A stretch of DNA of 49,086 nucleotides, from contig REAP01000031.1 of assembly GCA_004294385.1 (NCBI GenBank), positions 35,397 through 84,482 on the forward strand, written 5' to 3'. Numbering within the stretch: the stretch's first letter is position 1; each line of letters begins with the position of its first letter. Of the stretch, positions 16,503 through 25,443 are shown piece after piece. Below the pieces are notes generated by a model, which saw only the letters and a program-made list of their open reading frames with translations, was not told the DNA's origin and ran no database searches. Made by a program: the position numbers and the translations under genes. The stretch is from Oscillatoriales cyanobacterium (lineage in GTDB: Bacteria > Cyanobacteriota > Cyanobacteriia > Cyanobacteriales > Microcoleaceae).

Positions 16503-18257
16503 TCAAGTTTTTTGGGACTGAATTTGGCGCAAAGAGGCGGCTTGAGTTAGCAGGGATTCGGCAAAAGCGATCGCTTCTGTTTCCGATCGCCCGCTAGCAA
16601 GTTGAGCCAGTTCCTCCCGTCGCTGCTGGCTGTTGAGCGCCACAACTCTCACTACAGTACGTTCCGATGATTCCGAGTTGCCTGTGTCTTCATCTGTGGC
16701 TGCGTTTGAGGCGATCGTCTGTTTGTTGACGCGAAAGTGACAGTCCGCCATTGCGGCAATCAAAGGTTGGTGGGTAACACAGAGGACTTGGTGTTTTTCG
16801 GAGAGTTGGTGGAGTTTTTTGGCGATCGCCCCAGCCACTCTCCCAGACACTCCGGCATCGATTTCATCAAATATCAGGGTACTAGCACCTTCTATTTGGG
16901 AAAAACAGGCTTTGATGGCGAGTAAAAAGCGGCTCATTTCGCCACCAGAGGCGATCGCCCCTAATGGTTGCAGGGGTTCCCCCGGATTCGGACTAAAACA
17001 AAAAGAAATGCGATCGGCACCAGTCGCGGTGGGAGTAGCTGCTCTGATTTCCACTTGAAATTGTACTTTTTCCATTGCTAAAGGCTTGAGTTCTGCCACT
17101 AAATCGGCTTCGAGTTTAAGAGCCGTGGCTCGTCGCAGATTTGTGAGCTGACTACAAGCATCTCTTAATTGCTCCATAGAGCCTTGATATGCGAGTTCTA
17201 GAGCTTCCATTGACTCGCCTCCTGCTAAAAGTTCATTTAGTTCGTTTTGAATGCTTTGATAATAGGCGATCGCCTCTTTCAGCGGCCCATATTTGCGACA
17301 GATTTGTTTAAGTTCCTGAATTCGCTCTTCTACTTCTTCGAGTCTTTGCGGATCTGCTTCTAATTGTTCGCCGTAGCTGCTAATTTGGCGACTAGCTTCT
17401 GTGGCTTGAGCTAGAGCATCACTAACCATTTCTAGGATTGATTGCAACTGGACATCATAGAGGGCCATATCATTTAAAATTGCCTCGGCCTTGCTCAACA
17501 AATCGGCGGCTGAGGGTGAATCAGCGTCATTTTGGTAAAGAGCTTGATGCACTTCGTAACTTTGCTGCTGTAACTCCACAACGTGACTGAGCCTGATGGA
17601 TTCTTGTTCTAGGTTTTCCAATTCGGCTGCGTCTTCGATGTGGGCTTCGCTAAGTTCTCGGACTTGATATTCTAGCAAATCCAGTCTTTGGAGGCGCTGT
17701 TGTTCTGACTGACGCCTGCGGTTGAGGGCTGTTTTGGCTTGGCTGGTGACTAGCCATGCTGCGGTAACATTCGATCGCGCTTCCGTGATAGTTTTACCAC
17801 CGTAGAGATCCAGCCATTCTCGTTGGAGGGCTTCTTGTCCGAGTTGGACGGTTTGGCCTTGGGCTGTAATTTCCACCAGTCGATCGCGCAGTTGCTCCAT
17901 TAAGGGGCGGTTGACCAAAATTCCGTTCAAACGCGATCGAGTCCGCAGAGTACCGCTAGACGCCGTAATTTCCCGGCTACAAACAGCTAAATTGCCATCT
18001 ATCGGTTCAATTTCTTGCTCAGCCAGCCACAATACCGCAGCTTTGTCCAATTCAAAAGTAGCTTCCAATATTGCCCGCGCTGCTCCTGTGCGAATCACTC
18101 GGCGATCGACTTTTCCACCCAAAACAGCATCAATCGCATCTAAGATAATCGATTTCCCAGCGCCAGTTTCGCCTGTAAATACGTTCAAACTAGGGCCGAA
18201 TTCTAGATCGAGGCAGTCAATTAGGGCAAAGTTTTCAATTCTGAGGGATATTAACAT
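16503..18257 (-). CDS. recN: DNA repair protein RecN
   Basis: RecN is an SMC-like ATPase that acts at double-strand breaks in the cytosol. The N-terminal head starts MLISLRIENFALID, with Walker A GETGAGKS near residues 29-36. A central coiled-coil region (about 160-370) follows. The C-terminal head has signature ASGGEMSRFLLAIK, Walker B STLIFDEIDAGVSG and the switch CVTHQP. I place the start at ATG 18257, giving 584 residues. The longer frame to 18335 adds residues translated from the local GGGAATTGGG simple repeat (PNSQFAIPYS) and is almost certainly not part of the protein. Confidence 0.95.
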   Translation of the reverse strand: MLISLRIENFALIDCLDLEFGPSLNVFTGETGAGKSIILDAIDAVLGGKVDRRVIRTGAARAILEATFELDKAAVLWLAEQEIEPIDGNLAVCSREITASSGTLRTRSRLNGILVNRPLMEQLRDRLVEITAQGQTVQLGQEALQREWLDLYGGKTITEARSNVTAAWLVTSQAKTALNRRRQSEQQRLQRLDLLEYQVRELSEAHIEDAAELENLEQESIRLSHVVELQQQSYEVHQALYQNDADSPSAADLLSKAEAILNDMALYDVQLQSILEMVSDALAQATEASRQISSYGEQLEADPQRLEEVEERIQELKQICRKYGPLKEAIAYYQSIQNELNELLAGGESMEALELAYQGSMEQLRDACSQLTNLRRATALKLEADLVAELKPLAMEKVQFQVEIRAATPTATGADRISFCFSPNPGEPLQPLGAIASGGEMSRFLLAIKACFSQIEGASTLIFDEIDAGVSGRVAGAIAKKLHQLSEKHQVLCVTHQPLIAAMADCHFRVNKQTIASNAATDEDTGNSESSERTVVRVVALNSQQRREELAQLASGRSETEAIAFAESLLTQAASLRQIQSQKT

Positions 18258-18435
18258 AGGGAATGGGGAATAGGGAATTGCGAATTGGGAATTGGGAACT
18301 GGGCATTGGGCATTGGGCCTAAAAGCATCGGACAATTTTAGATTGAGTGGTAATCTTAATCTAAAATCCCCTATGAAAAATCCCCCATCGGATGGGGCCT
18401 AAAAGCATCGGGTATTGGGAATTGGCTATTGGCTC
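18258..18435. repeat. Simple-sequence and duplicated spacer upstream of recN
   Basis: GGGAATTGGG-type heptamers (18258-18320) are followed by GGGCCTAAAAGCATCGG present twice (about 18316 and 18395). A hairpin ATTTTAGATT/AATCTAAAAT (18335-18344 with 18358-18367) lies between them. A GGGCCTAAAAG piece also occurs near 39861. Confidence 0.6.
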
Positions 18436-18532
18436 CTCCACAATCTGGCGCATCGAATTTTCCGAGTCCTATTTTCATTTTCATCGATAATACTTTTGAT
18501 TTTGCCATTCTAACGATCGAGTCTCAACCTCT

Positions 18533-19825
18533 ATGCAAAATAAATTTCTGCTTCCCGTTGCTCTATTAAGCGTTGTCCTGATTGGAGTTTTTGGCTGGAA
18601 TGTGCACCAAGACACTCAGCGAGTCTATGAATTAACCCTAGCGACGGGAAGCAAGACAGGCTATTATTATCCTTTCGGACAAGCAATTGCGGAGTTAGTC
18701 TTTCAACAAAATCCGCGCCTGCGGATTAAAGTTGTTGAGACTGAAGGCGCTGACGAAAATATGCGCCGGCTTCAGGCAAATGAGGCTCAGTTAGCTATAG
18801 GCCAGAACGATACGGTGGCAGTGTCCCAAGCGCGGGTAATTGCTTCTTTGTTTAAGGAAGTTTTTCATTTAATTGTTTCGGAACAGTCGGGAATTCAAAG
18901 TGTTTCTGATTTAAAAGGAAAACATATTGCGCTGAGGGCTAAAGGCAGCGGTTCTTACAGTTCTTTTTGGTTGGTCAGCAAACATTACGGTTTGAAACCA
19001 AGCGATTTTCAGTTTACTACTGGCTCTTTGGCTGAGACTACTAAGTTGTTTGCTAGCGGCGAGGTTGATGCTATTTTTTGGGTGCTACCTCTGGGGAACG
19101 ATTTGGTTAGCGATTTGCTGCAAAATACTCCGGGCAAGTTGGTGCCCATCGACCAAGCGGGGGCGATGAAAATTAAGTGGCCTTATCTGCAAGCTAACGT
19201 GATTCCTAAGGGTACTTACAAGGGCGACCCAGCAGTACCAGATGTGGATTTGCCTACCGTTGGGGTGGAGGCAACTCTGTTGGTTGGTCAGGATGTCGAT
19301 CCGGTAATAGTTAAGGAAATTACGCGGATTTTGTTCGAGCACCGCCGCAATTTGGTAGCTACTAATTCTTTGGCGGCCATGATTAGTCAGCCGTCCGAAA
19401 GTGGCGGTTTGGCTTTGCCCGTACATGAGGGCGCTCAGGCTTATTACGATCGCGAAAAGCCGGATTTTTTTGCAGCAAATTCCGATGTTATCGGTTTGTC
19501 TTTTTCGTTTGTTACTCTGTTTTTTTCTTGGCTTTGGCAGTTGCGATCGCGCTTTTTGCAAAAACAAAAAAATCGAGCTGACAAGTTTAATTTGATTATT
19601 ATAAATTTGATTCAAAGAATCCGCGAAGCCGAAACTTTTGAGGAAATAGATCGGTTGCAAGAAGAGTTGTTTGAGATTTTTAAGCAAGTTATTGGGGATT
19701 TAGATAAAGATAGAATTGATGCAGATTCTTTTCATTCTTTTACTTTTACTTGGGAAACAGCTCTAAAAATTGCGGCTGAGCGAGAAAAGATGCTGCGAAA
19801 TTTGCAGTTTGTTCCTAGTCCCTAG
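18533..19825 (+). CDS. TAXI family solute-binding protein
   Basis: The 430-residue protein resembles the TAXI subfamily of TRAP transporter receptors. An N-terminal signal/anchor (about 5-22) is followed by LTLATGSKTGYYYPFGQAIAEL, the diagnostic TAXI opening. VVETEGADENMRRLQANEAQLAIGQND, LKGKHIALRAKGSGSY and ASGEVDAIFWVLPLG continue the periplasmic-binding fold. Unusually it continues past the fold with a second hydrophobic segment (about 323-341) and a charged coiled-coil tail. It may therefore be held in the membrane with a cytoplasmic C-terminus. No TRAP permease gene is adjacent, so the transport partner is either distant or absent and a sensory role is possible. Confidence 0.85.
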   Translation: MQNKFLLPVALLSVVLIGVFGWNVHQDTQRVYELTLATGSKTGYYYPFGQAIAELVFQQNPRLRIKVVETEGADENMRRLQANEAQLAIGQNDTVAVSQARVIASLFKEVFHLIVSEQSGIQSVSDLKGKHIALRAKGSGSYSSFWLVSKHYGLKPSDFQFTTGSLAETTKLFASGEVDAIFWVLPLGNDLVSDLLQNTPGKLVPIDQAGAMKIKWPYLQANVIPKGTYKGDPAVPDVDLPTVGVEATLLVGQDVDPVIVKEITRILFEHRRNLVATNSLAAMISQPSESGGLALPVHEGAQAYYDREKPDFFAANSDVIGLSFSFVTLFFSWLWQLRSRFLQKQKNRADKFNLIIINLIQRIREAETFEEIDRLQEELFEIFKQVIGDLDKDRIDADSFHSFTFTWETALKIAAEREKMLRNLQFVPSP

Positions 19826-19849
19826 ACTTTGCCCATTGATCGCATATCA

Positions 19850-19868
19850 ATTCCGGTTAAACCGGAAT
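19850..19868. repeat. ATTCCGGTT-A-AACCGGAAT palindrome
   Basis: This perfect 9-bp arm palindrome lies 25 bp after the TAXI gene stop. A close relative, AATTCCGGT..ACCGGAATT, lies at 44918-44938 across the aminopeptidase stop region, so it is a dispersed palindrome. It may also end transcripts, but no U-run follows. Confidence 0.5.
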
Positions 19869-19877
19869 GATATTGAC

Positions 19878-19919
19878 GGTTAACTGTTAACGGTTAACGG
19901 TTAACAGTTAACAGTTAAC
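19878..19919. repeat. Heptamer tandem repeat (G/A/T)GTTAAC, six units
   Basis: Six 7-bp units with core GTTAAC run head to tail. The last codons of the neighbouring minus-strand gene (19908) are read from inside this array, so the array overlaps its C-terminus. Confidence 0.9.
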
Positions 19920-20471
19920 TCGAATGATTGCCTGTCGTTCAGCCATGACATAATCTGGCACCCAAAATCTATCTACAGACATCAGAATAGCTGCCGAAAT
20001 AAAAATGTCAACATCCTTTCCCATCTCTATTGTTGGTAACAAGCCAAATAATTCGTCAAATTCAATGACATCTGCTAAGATGTTGTCAAGATCTTCTAGA
20101 AGTTCGTGTGGGTAAATGCAGTGGATTGCTCCATCATTTTCATAATATTCTTCTTCATCAGGCAAGAATTGCGAGGGCTTAATCTGCGTCATCAAATAGT
20201 TCAGTTTGTGAAACTCAGCTTCTGGAACAATGGCCCCTACATCTTCCCCTGCTTGCTGCAAAAGAATGCGATCGCCTTTAAACATCACTTGTTTAATTAT
20301 ACCGATCGCACTTTCCCGAAAATCCTCAACAGTTAAGCGAAAAAATCCCTCGCAACTCGCCCATTTTCCCCCCGCAGCTTCACTCATAACAGAATTTTGA
20401 GAATTATTCGGCGCGATCGGTAAAATTACAGGTAAGATCGTATTGTCAGCAGCATCAAATCCTTTAGTCAT
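19908..20471 (-). CDS. Phd/YefM antitoxin-like domain protein
   Basis: Residues about 45-95 of this 187-residue protein read as a Phd/YefM-type fold. FRLTVEDFRES is followed by IKQVMFKGDRILLQQAGEDVGAIVP, the strand-helix block in which these antitoxins carry VxxGERIxLxRxGxxVAxLVP. The long acidic C-terminal half has no match that I recognise. ATGs at residue 1 and residue 29 are both possible; the second would drop a poorly conserved extension. No RelE- or Doc-like toxin frame is adjacent. The final residues are encoded by the GTTAAC repeat, hinting at a rebuilt C-terminus. Confidence 0.55.
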   Translation of the reverse strand: MTKGFDAADNTILPVILPIAPNNSQNSVMSEAAGGKWASCEGFFRLTVEDFRESAIGIIKQVMFKGDRILLQQAGEDVGAIVPEAEFHKLNYLMTQIKPSQFLPDEEEYYENDGAIHCIYPHELLEDLDNILADVIEFDELFGLLPTIEMGKDVDIFISAAILMSVDRFWVPDYVMAERQAIIRVNC

Positions 20472-20561
20472 TAGTCATCCCCCAAGATTCACATAATTGT
20501 TGAGCATATTGCAAAATAGATAAAATTGTAAATATATAGCACCTACTTTTTCTTACCGCTG

Positions 20562-20837
20562 ATGAAAAGCCTATTCCTCGATCGACTCCATATTGACATG
20601 ACGCTGGATCAGATGATATTTTTCCGCCCTTTACCGGAGTTGGCAAATTACAAAACGCCGATCGAGGGTTTATATCTCACGGGGGCGGGTACTCATCCGG
20701 GAGGCTCGATTTCGGGGATGCCCGGAAGGAATACTGCTAGGGTTTTTATGCACGCTCAGCAGCCGATCGCACAAATTTTGGCCGATGTGGGTCATTCTCT
20801 GAAATCGACGGCTAAGTCGGTGTTTCGAGGGAATTAG
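20562..20837 (+). pseudogene. C-terminal fragment of FAD-dependent phytoene-desaturase/CrtO-like oxidoreductase
   Basis: FFRPLPELANYKTPIEGLYLTGAGTHPGGSISGMPGRNTARVF is the typical end of FAD-dependent carotenoid oxidoreductases of the CrtI/CrtO superfamily. LYLTGAGTHPGG contacts the flavin. The other roughly 400 residues, including the N-terminal dinucleotide-binding GxGxxG, are absent upstream, where the Phd-like gene lies on the opposite strand. The ATG at 20562 is probably fortuitous. This is a truncated remnant. Where the intact homologue or the missing half lies cannot be told from this window. Confidence 0.8.
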
Positions 20838-20907
20838 CAGCACGGGGCGGGAATTACCCGCCCCGATTGATTTACTGTTTCAAGTACGCAAGGAGCCTGA
20901 ATCTGAA

Positions 20908-21201
20908 TTACAGCCAATCTTCTTGGTCGCTTTTTTGCTTTCTGTAAACTTCACCTTTGGCGTGAATTTTCCGGGTTTGTTCATAAAGAGTTTCTGCTGT
21001 AAGATTCCATTTTTGCAAGGCTTTTTCTAAGTCTCGTTGGATATCTCTAGCGCCGGGAAAGCCTCGGTAGCGAATGATTAATCTGGCTAATTCTGATAAA
21101 TTTTGGTCGGTGGTTTCTCCGGCTAATAAAGTATCGACTGTAGCCCGATCGCGTCGATATTGCGGATGCTGTTGATCTTGAGTTTTTTCTACTAAATCCA
21201 T
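20908..21201 (-). CDS. DUF3288 family protein
   Basis: The 97-residue protein matches the pattern of DUF3288, a small cyanobacterial family. It shows QHPQYRRDRATVDTLLAGE, LSELARLIIRYRGFPGARDIQRDL and LYEQTRKIHAKGEVY, ending in EDWL. It is all helical, soluble and without catalytic motifs that I recognise; function is unknown. It is on the same strand as the next hypothetical gene upstream but 80 bp apart. Confidence 0.85.
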   Translation of the reverse strand: MDLVEKTQDQQHPQYRRDRATVDTLLAGETTDQNLSELARLIIRYRGFPGARDIQRDLEKALQKWNLTAETLYEQTRKIHAKGEVYRKQKSDQEDWL

Positions 21202-21281
21202 ACTATTTACGTTGCCGAATTATGTTATAATCATACTTCATAATCAATTCCGGTTACATTGTTTATATTGGTGATTTGATA

Positions 21282-21629
21282 TTAAATAAATTCAAGTTGG
21301 GCGATCGCGCGATTTCGAGCATTCTCTATGGCGTCAATCATCGCTTTGAGCAACACTTTTCCTTTGGCCACAAATCGCCGATCGCCCAAATGGTCGTAAG
21401 CTTGCCAATCTCCACTAACTTCCGAATCCTGCCACAGGAACCAGTCGCGGTAGATTTCACCACTGTCAATATCATCGCACAGAGCCAGCCAATCATCTCC
21501 CGTGAGAACGTTGGCATCTAAGGCTACCAATTCGAGCCATGCTGTGGTTGTGCAAGCATCGATCGCCTCAGCATCAACTAAGTCACATTTTGTAGGTGTA
21601 GCTAGCGGTGAGTAAAGTGTAGACTTCAT
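21282..21629 (-). CDS. Hypothetical acidic protein
   Basis: The 115-residue acidic protein contains two features that argue for a real gene: a W-rich central block (TTAWLELVALDANVLTGDDWLALCDD, then RDWFLWQDSEVSGDW) and a helical C-terminus. I recognise no family and no signal peptide. It lies 31 bp downstream of the small secreted peptide gene on the same strand and could be its partner in one transcript. Confidence 0.55.
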   Translation of the reverse strand: MKSTLYSPLATPTKCDLVDAEAIDACTTTAWLELVALDANVLTGDDWLALCDDIDSGEIYRDWFLWQDSEVSGDWQAYDHLGDRRFVAKGKVLLKAMIDAIENARNRAIAQLEFI

Positions 21630-21660
21630 GATTTATACCTAATTTAATCAATGAATGTTA

Positions 21661-21831
21661 CTATTGATTAAATTGACTATATCCTACAGGAAAAGTTTCC
21701 CTTTGATTAATTTCTGGTCCACCAAATTTGGTAGTGGCTGATGCTTCAGTTAAATTATTCAGGGTATTAATCGTGAATATGGCTGCGGTTGCTAAGGCTG
21801 CCATTGCTAGTCTATGTAAAATATTGTTCAT
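21661..21831 (-). CDS. Small secreted peptide (56 residues)
   Basis: An ATG at 21831 follows AAAAAGGAGCAGG, a strong ribosome binding site 7-8 nt upstream. The peptide starts MNNILHRLAMAALATAAIFT and continues to TEASA-TT. This is a textbook Sec signal peptide: basic start, Ala-rich core, ASA cleavage site near residue 32. The mature part would be about 24 residues, KFGGPEINQRETFPVGYSQF plus a short end. No family is recognised. The good start signals and signal peptide argue for a real gene despite its size. Confidence 0.6.
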   Translation of the reverse strand: MNNILHRLAMAALATAAIFTINTLNNLTEASATTKFGGPEINQRETFPVGYSQFNQ

Positions 21832-22105
21832 TATCCTGCTCCTTTTTACTTGATGTATGTACTATAAAAATTTAATCAATTATTCGCGGGGGAGATTGGG
21901 GACTTAAGCATTTTTTGAGGTTAAAATATGTTCAAATGTTGAAGTCGTTGACAGGGTGGCGTTTGAGGCTGCGATGGAGGTTCAAAGTGTGTTAAGTAAA
22001 ATTAATTAAGTTGGATCTCGGTGACTATTTTCCTTAAAATCGTTTAAGATTATTCGTTAAATAAGTTAAGCCTCTTAGATTCCTGTTCCTCTTATTGCAA
22101 GCGAA

Positions 22106-22843
22106 GTGATCAAGTCAAAACGCGATCGCGGTCGAATTCTCACCGCCACGGGCTTGAAGAAGCTCATTGAAGCGATTCAAGAATGGTCTGACCGATATAA
22201 CATTAGAGGTACTCTGACCGAAGTCGAGGCTGAGTCTGGCGTTGGTTCCGATACAGTCAGCAAAATTCGGCAGGGTAGAGAAGGTGCGGATCTCAGTAAA
22301 ATTCGGCAGTTGTTCGCTGCTTTTGATTTGACTTTGGCCAATGGCGACCATCGATCGGCTAAACTAGATGATGCCGAAGATGCCGATGAGCCGAAGAATT
22401 TGCCAACGACTGAGGAAACAGTCGCGCTTGCTGGCCGAAGTGTGAAGATTTTTATTAGTTATCATAACGCTGAGCCCGATCGCGAATTGGGACAAAAGTT
22501 GGAAATTGCCTTAAGTGCGATCGGGCATACCGTCTTTACCACAGAAAATAGCATTAAATTAGGAGATAATTGGTTCGATCGCATTAACTACTTCCTCAAA
22601 GAATGCGATTATTTGTTGTTACTATTACCACCAACAGTCAGCCAAAGCGAACTGCTAACTTATCAAGTTCAGCAAGCAAAAGAATTGCAAGATTCCCGCG
22701 CTGACAAAAAGCCAGTAATTCTGCCCATCCGCGTCGGGTTTCCCCTGAGTGCGCCTCTCAATCACGACTTGCGTGGCTATCTTTACCGCATCAAACAAAG
22801 GGAATGGCAAACAACAGCAGATACTCCTATTATCATCGCATAA
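22106..22843 (+). pseudogene. HTH-TIR part of an interrupted HTH-TIR-AAA protein
   Basis: From a GTG at 22106, residues 1-75 form a helix-turn-helix-like region (TEVEAESGVGSDTVSKIRQG). Residues about 112-230 are a TIR domain: VKIFISYHNAEPDRELGQKL, TVFTTENSIKLGDNW, DYLLLLLPPTVSQSELL. Glu182 is a candidate catalytic residue if the TIR is an NADase. The frame stops at TAA 22841-22843 after TPIIIA. It continues in the same frame with ILSLLAESP and the AAA-like domain up to 24001. Intact relatives are normally one chain through this point (family knowledge), so I treat the two frames as one gene with a nonsense codon. A true two-gene arrangement is the alternative. Confidence 0.7.
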
Positions 22844-22852
22844 ATTCTGAGT

Positions 22853-24001
22853 TTGTTAGCAGAAAGTCCCGCACCTGGCAAAGATGAACCAGAAAATTTA
22901 ATCCCAAAACAAGTATTAGGAATTAGCGGCGATCAAGGCATTCCATTACCAGCAGCCGAACCGGAATTACCAGGAGGACAAGTCGATATCGCATCTCTAT
23001 TCTATATCGAACGTCATCCTATCGAAGAACGCTGCTATCAAACCATTTTACAACCCAGCGCTTTAATTAGAATAAAAGCTCCGCGCCAGATGGGAAAAAC
23101 TTCCTTAATGGCAAAAATTTTGCACCACGCATCCTGTCAAGATTATCGCACAGTCCCGCTAACTTTTCAATTAGTTGATAAAACTGTATTTGCTAATCTC
23201 GATAAATTTCTCAAATGGTTTTGTGCCTATGTCGGGAGAGAGTTACACATACCCAATCAACTAGATGATTATTGGGATGAAATTTTTGGTAGCAAAGTCA
23301 ACTGCAAAGATTACTTTGAAAAATATCTGTTGCCACAAATCGACACTCCTTTGGTGTTAGGATTAGACGAGATAGATCGCGTTTTTCAATATCCTGACAT
23401 TGCCGAAGACTTTTTAGGACTACTACGGGCTTGGCACGAAGAATCCAAGCGGCGCGATATCTGGAAAAAACTGCGATTAATTGTGGTTCACTCCACCGAA
23501 GTTTACATTCCGATGAATATTAATCAATCGCCTTTCAACGTCGGATTACCCGTAGATTTGCCGGAATTTAACCCTATGCAAATTCAAGATTTAGCAGCGC
23601 GCCACCATTTAAGTTGGTCGAATCTAGAGGTTGATAAATTGATGGCAATTGTGGGCGGTCATCCTTATCTAGTGCGAGTGGCATTATATCATATTTCGCG
23701 CTCTGAATTGACCCTTGATGAATTAAAAGAAACTGCGTTAGCGAAGCCCTCGAAGAGGATCGCAGATGCTGGAATTTATAGTGACCATTTGCGCCGCCAG
23801 TTGTGGAATTTGGAAGAGTATCCAGATTTGGCTGCTGGGATGAGAGAGATTGCGGCGGCGGATTCTCCGGTGCAATTAAAGGCGATACAGGCGTTTAAGT
23901 TGGACAGTTTGGGGTTGGTGAAATTACATGGAAACGAGTGTGTACCGAGGTGTGATTTGTATCGCCAATATTTTCGATCGCATTTAAGTGCGATCGGGTA
24001 A
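22853..24001 (+). pseudogene. AAA-like (AAA_35) part of the interrupted protein
   Basis: Same reading frame as the HTH-TIR part, three codons after its stop. The only nearby start is a TTG without a ribosome binding site, so independent translation is doubtful. GGQVDIASLFYIERHPIEERCY precedes an ATPase domain with Walker A-like APRQMGKTS (about residues 76-84 of this part) and Walker B LVLGLDEID (about 167-175). A helical region (LPEFNPMQIQDLAARH, VGGHPYLVRVALYHI) and a winged-helix-like end with ACDLYRQYFR-type sequence follow. In cyanobacteria this AAA-like family is joined to TIR, WD40 or other domains in conflict-type proteins (family knowledge). Confidence 0.75.
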
Positions 24002-24031
24002 AATGTAGATAACTCTGATAGCAGTTGACAG

Positions 24032-25135
24032 TTGACAATATATTATCCCGTGCCAAATCCCCCATCCAACTTACTAATCAACCTTTCCTTCCTAATTTCC
24101 AAACCAACTGGCTTAGCAATCTATGCCAAAAACCTATTTCCACACCTAAAATCCCTCAATCCAACATTACTAACTGCCGCCGAAATACCCAACTATACCT
24201 GCTACCAAATCCCGTCCAACTTAACTCCAGAACAGGGAATTAAAGGACACATTAACCGCTTGCTATGGACACAAACCCAGCTTCCCAAAATCTACAAAGA
24301 GTTAAAATCTAACTTAATATTTTCACCGATTCCCGAAGCTCCGGTATTTGCAGGTTGTCGCTATATAATTACAGTACATGATTTAATTGCGCTGCGATTT
24401 CCCCGCCGTTTCGATCCGCTGACACCCTACCACCGCTACTACATTCCTCAAGTGTTGCGACAGGCTGAACACGTCATCTGCGATTCTGAAGCAACTGCTA
24501 AGGATATCGCTGATTTTTGTCAGATTCCTACTGATTCAATTACGTCAATTTCTCCTGGATATGATACCAGTTTTTTTCGTTTTCTAGATTTGCCAACAAG
24601 CAATTATTTTCTTTACCTTGGCCGTCACAATCCGCATAAAAACTTGCAGCGAGTTGTAGCAGCATTTGCGACTTTACCGAGTAGTTGTGAGTATGAATTG
24701 TGGATAGCTGGATCGGAAGATAAACGCTATACGCCGCTGCTGAAAGCGCAGGTGGCAGAATTGGGTTTAGCTGATCGCGTCAAATTCTTAGATTACATCC
24801 CGGTGGGTGATTTGCCGAAAGTGATCAATCAGGCGATCGCGCTGGTTTTTCCCAGTCTTTGGGAAGGATTCGGTCTTCCCGTGCTCGAAGCAATGGCTTG
24901 TGGTACTCCTGCGATCACTTCTAACCTGTCTTCGATGGCAGAGGTGGCAGGGGACGGGGCCTTGTTGGTTAACCCTTACAGCGTCGAAGAGATTGCCGCT
25001 GCTATGCAAGAGGTTGGAGGGGATTCTCAGGTGCGATCGCACTTACGAGAACTCGGTTTGGCCAGAGCAAAACAATTTAGCTGGGAAAAAACAGGCCGGG
25101 AAACTGCGGCTATTCTCGATCGCTATATTGATTGA
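24032..25135 (+). CDS. Glycosyltransferase family 4 (GT-B)
   Basis: A 367-residue GT-B glycosyltransferase probably acting on cell-surface or exopolysaccharide from a nucleotide sugar. The C-terminal donor domain shows [17 protein letters not shown] (about 195-211) and [33 protein letters not shown] (about 270-302), including the E-x7-E motif. The N-terminal acceptor half carries [10 protein letters not shown] and [10 protein letters not shown]. Start is uncertain: TTG at 24032 or GTG at 24050, neither with a clear ribosome binding site. It stands alone, with no other sugar genes near, and is followed directly by tandem repeats. Confidence 0.88.
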   Translation: MTIYYPVPNPPSNLLINLSFLISKPTGLAIYAKNLFPHLKSLNPTLLTAAEIPNYTCYQIPSNLTPEQGIKGHINRLLWTQTQLPKIYKELKSNLIFSPIPEAPVFAGCRYIITVHDLIALRFPRRFDPLTPYHRYYIPQVLRQAEHVICDSEATAKDIADFCQIPTDSITSISPGYDTSFFRFLDLPTSNYFLYLGRHNPHKNLQRVVAAFATLPSSCEYELWIAGSEDKRYTPLLKAQVAELGLADRVKFLDYIPVGDLPKVINQAIALVFPSLWEGFGLPVLEAMACGTPAITSNLSSMAEVAGDGALLVNPYSVEEIAAAMQEVGGDSQVRSHLRELGLARAKQFSWEKTGRETAAILDRYID

Positions 25136-25137
25136 AG

Positions 25138-25287
25138 GAAGTTCGGCAACGGATTTTGTAACGGATTTAACGGATGTCAGGGAGAGGGAAGTTCGGCAGC
25201 GGATTTTGTAACGGATTTAACGGATGTTAGGGAGGGGGAAGTTCGGCAGCGGATTTTGTAACGGATTTAACGGATGTTAGGGAGGGG
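25138..25287. repeat. Three 50-bp tandem repeats (GTTCGGCAGCGGAT family)
   Basis: Exact 50-bp periodicity is seen: 25138-25187, 25188-25237 and 25238-25287. Units start GAAGTTCGGCA and differ at few positions. They are the same family as the array at 1-118. The array starts immediately after the glycosyltransferase stop codon. Confidence 0.95.
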
Positions 25288-25415
25288 GAGAAGAGGGAGA
25301 GGGGGAGAGGGGGAGAGGGGGAGAGACAGCTATCAATGCCCTATGCCCAATTCCCAATTCCCAATTCCCAATTCCCAATTCCCAATTCCCAATTCCCAAT
25401 TCCCAATTCCCCGAT
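25288..25415. repeat. Purine tract and CCCAATT heptamer array
   Basis: A G/A-only tract (GGGGGAGAGG units, 25280-25325) is followed by about nine CCAATTC units of 10 or 7 bp (25336-25412). These sequences probably form unusual DNA structure and slip readily. They lie between two converging genes (glycosyltransferase and petG) and encode nothing. Confidence 0.85.
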
Positions 25416-25443
25416 CGCCTGAGTTAGGGACTGTAGGCCCCTT

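Noticed and set aside
25138..25412. Possible CRISPR array from regular repeats
   Set aside because: The 50-bp units are tandem with nearly identical spacer parts, not unique spacers, and there are no cas genes.
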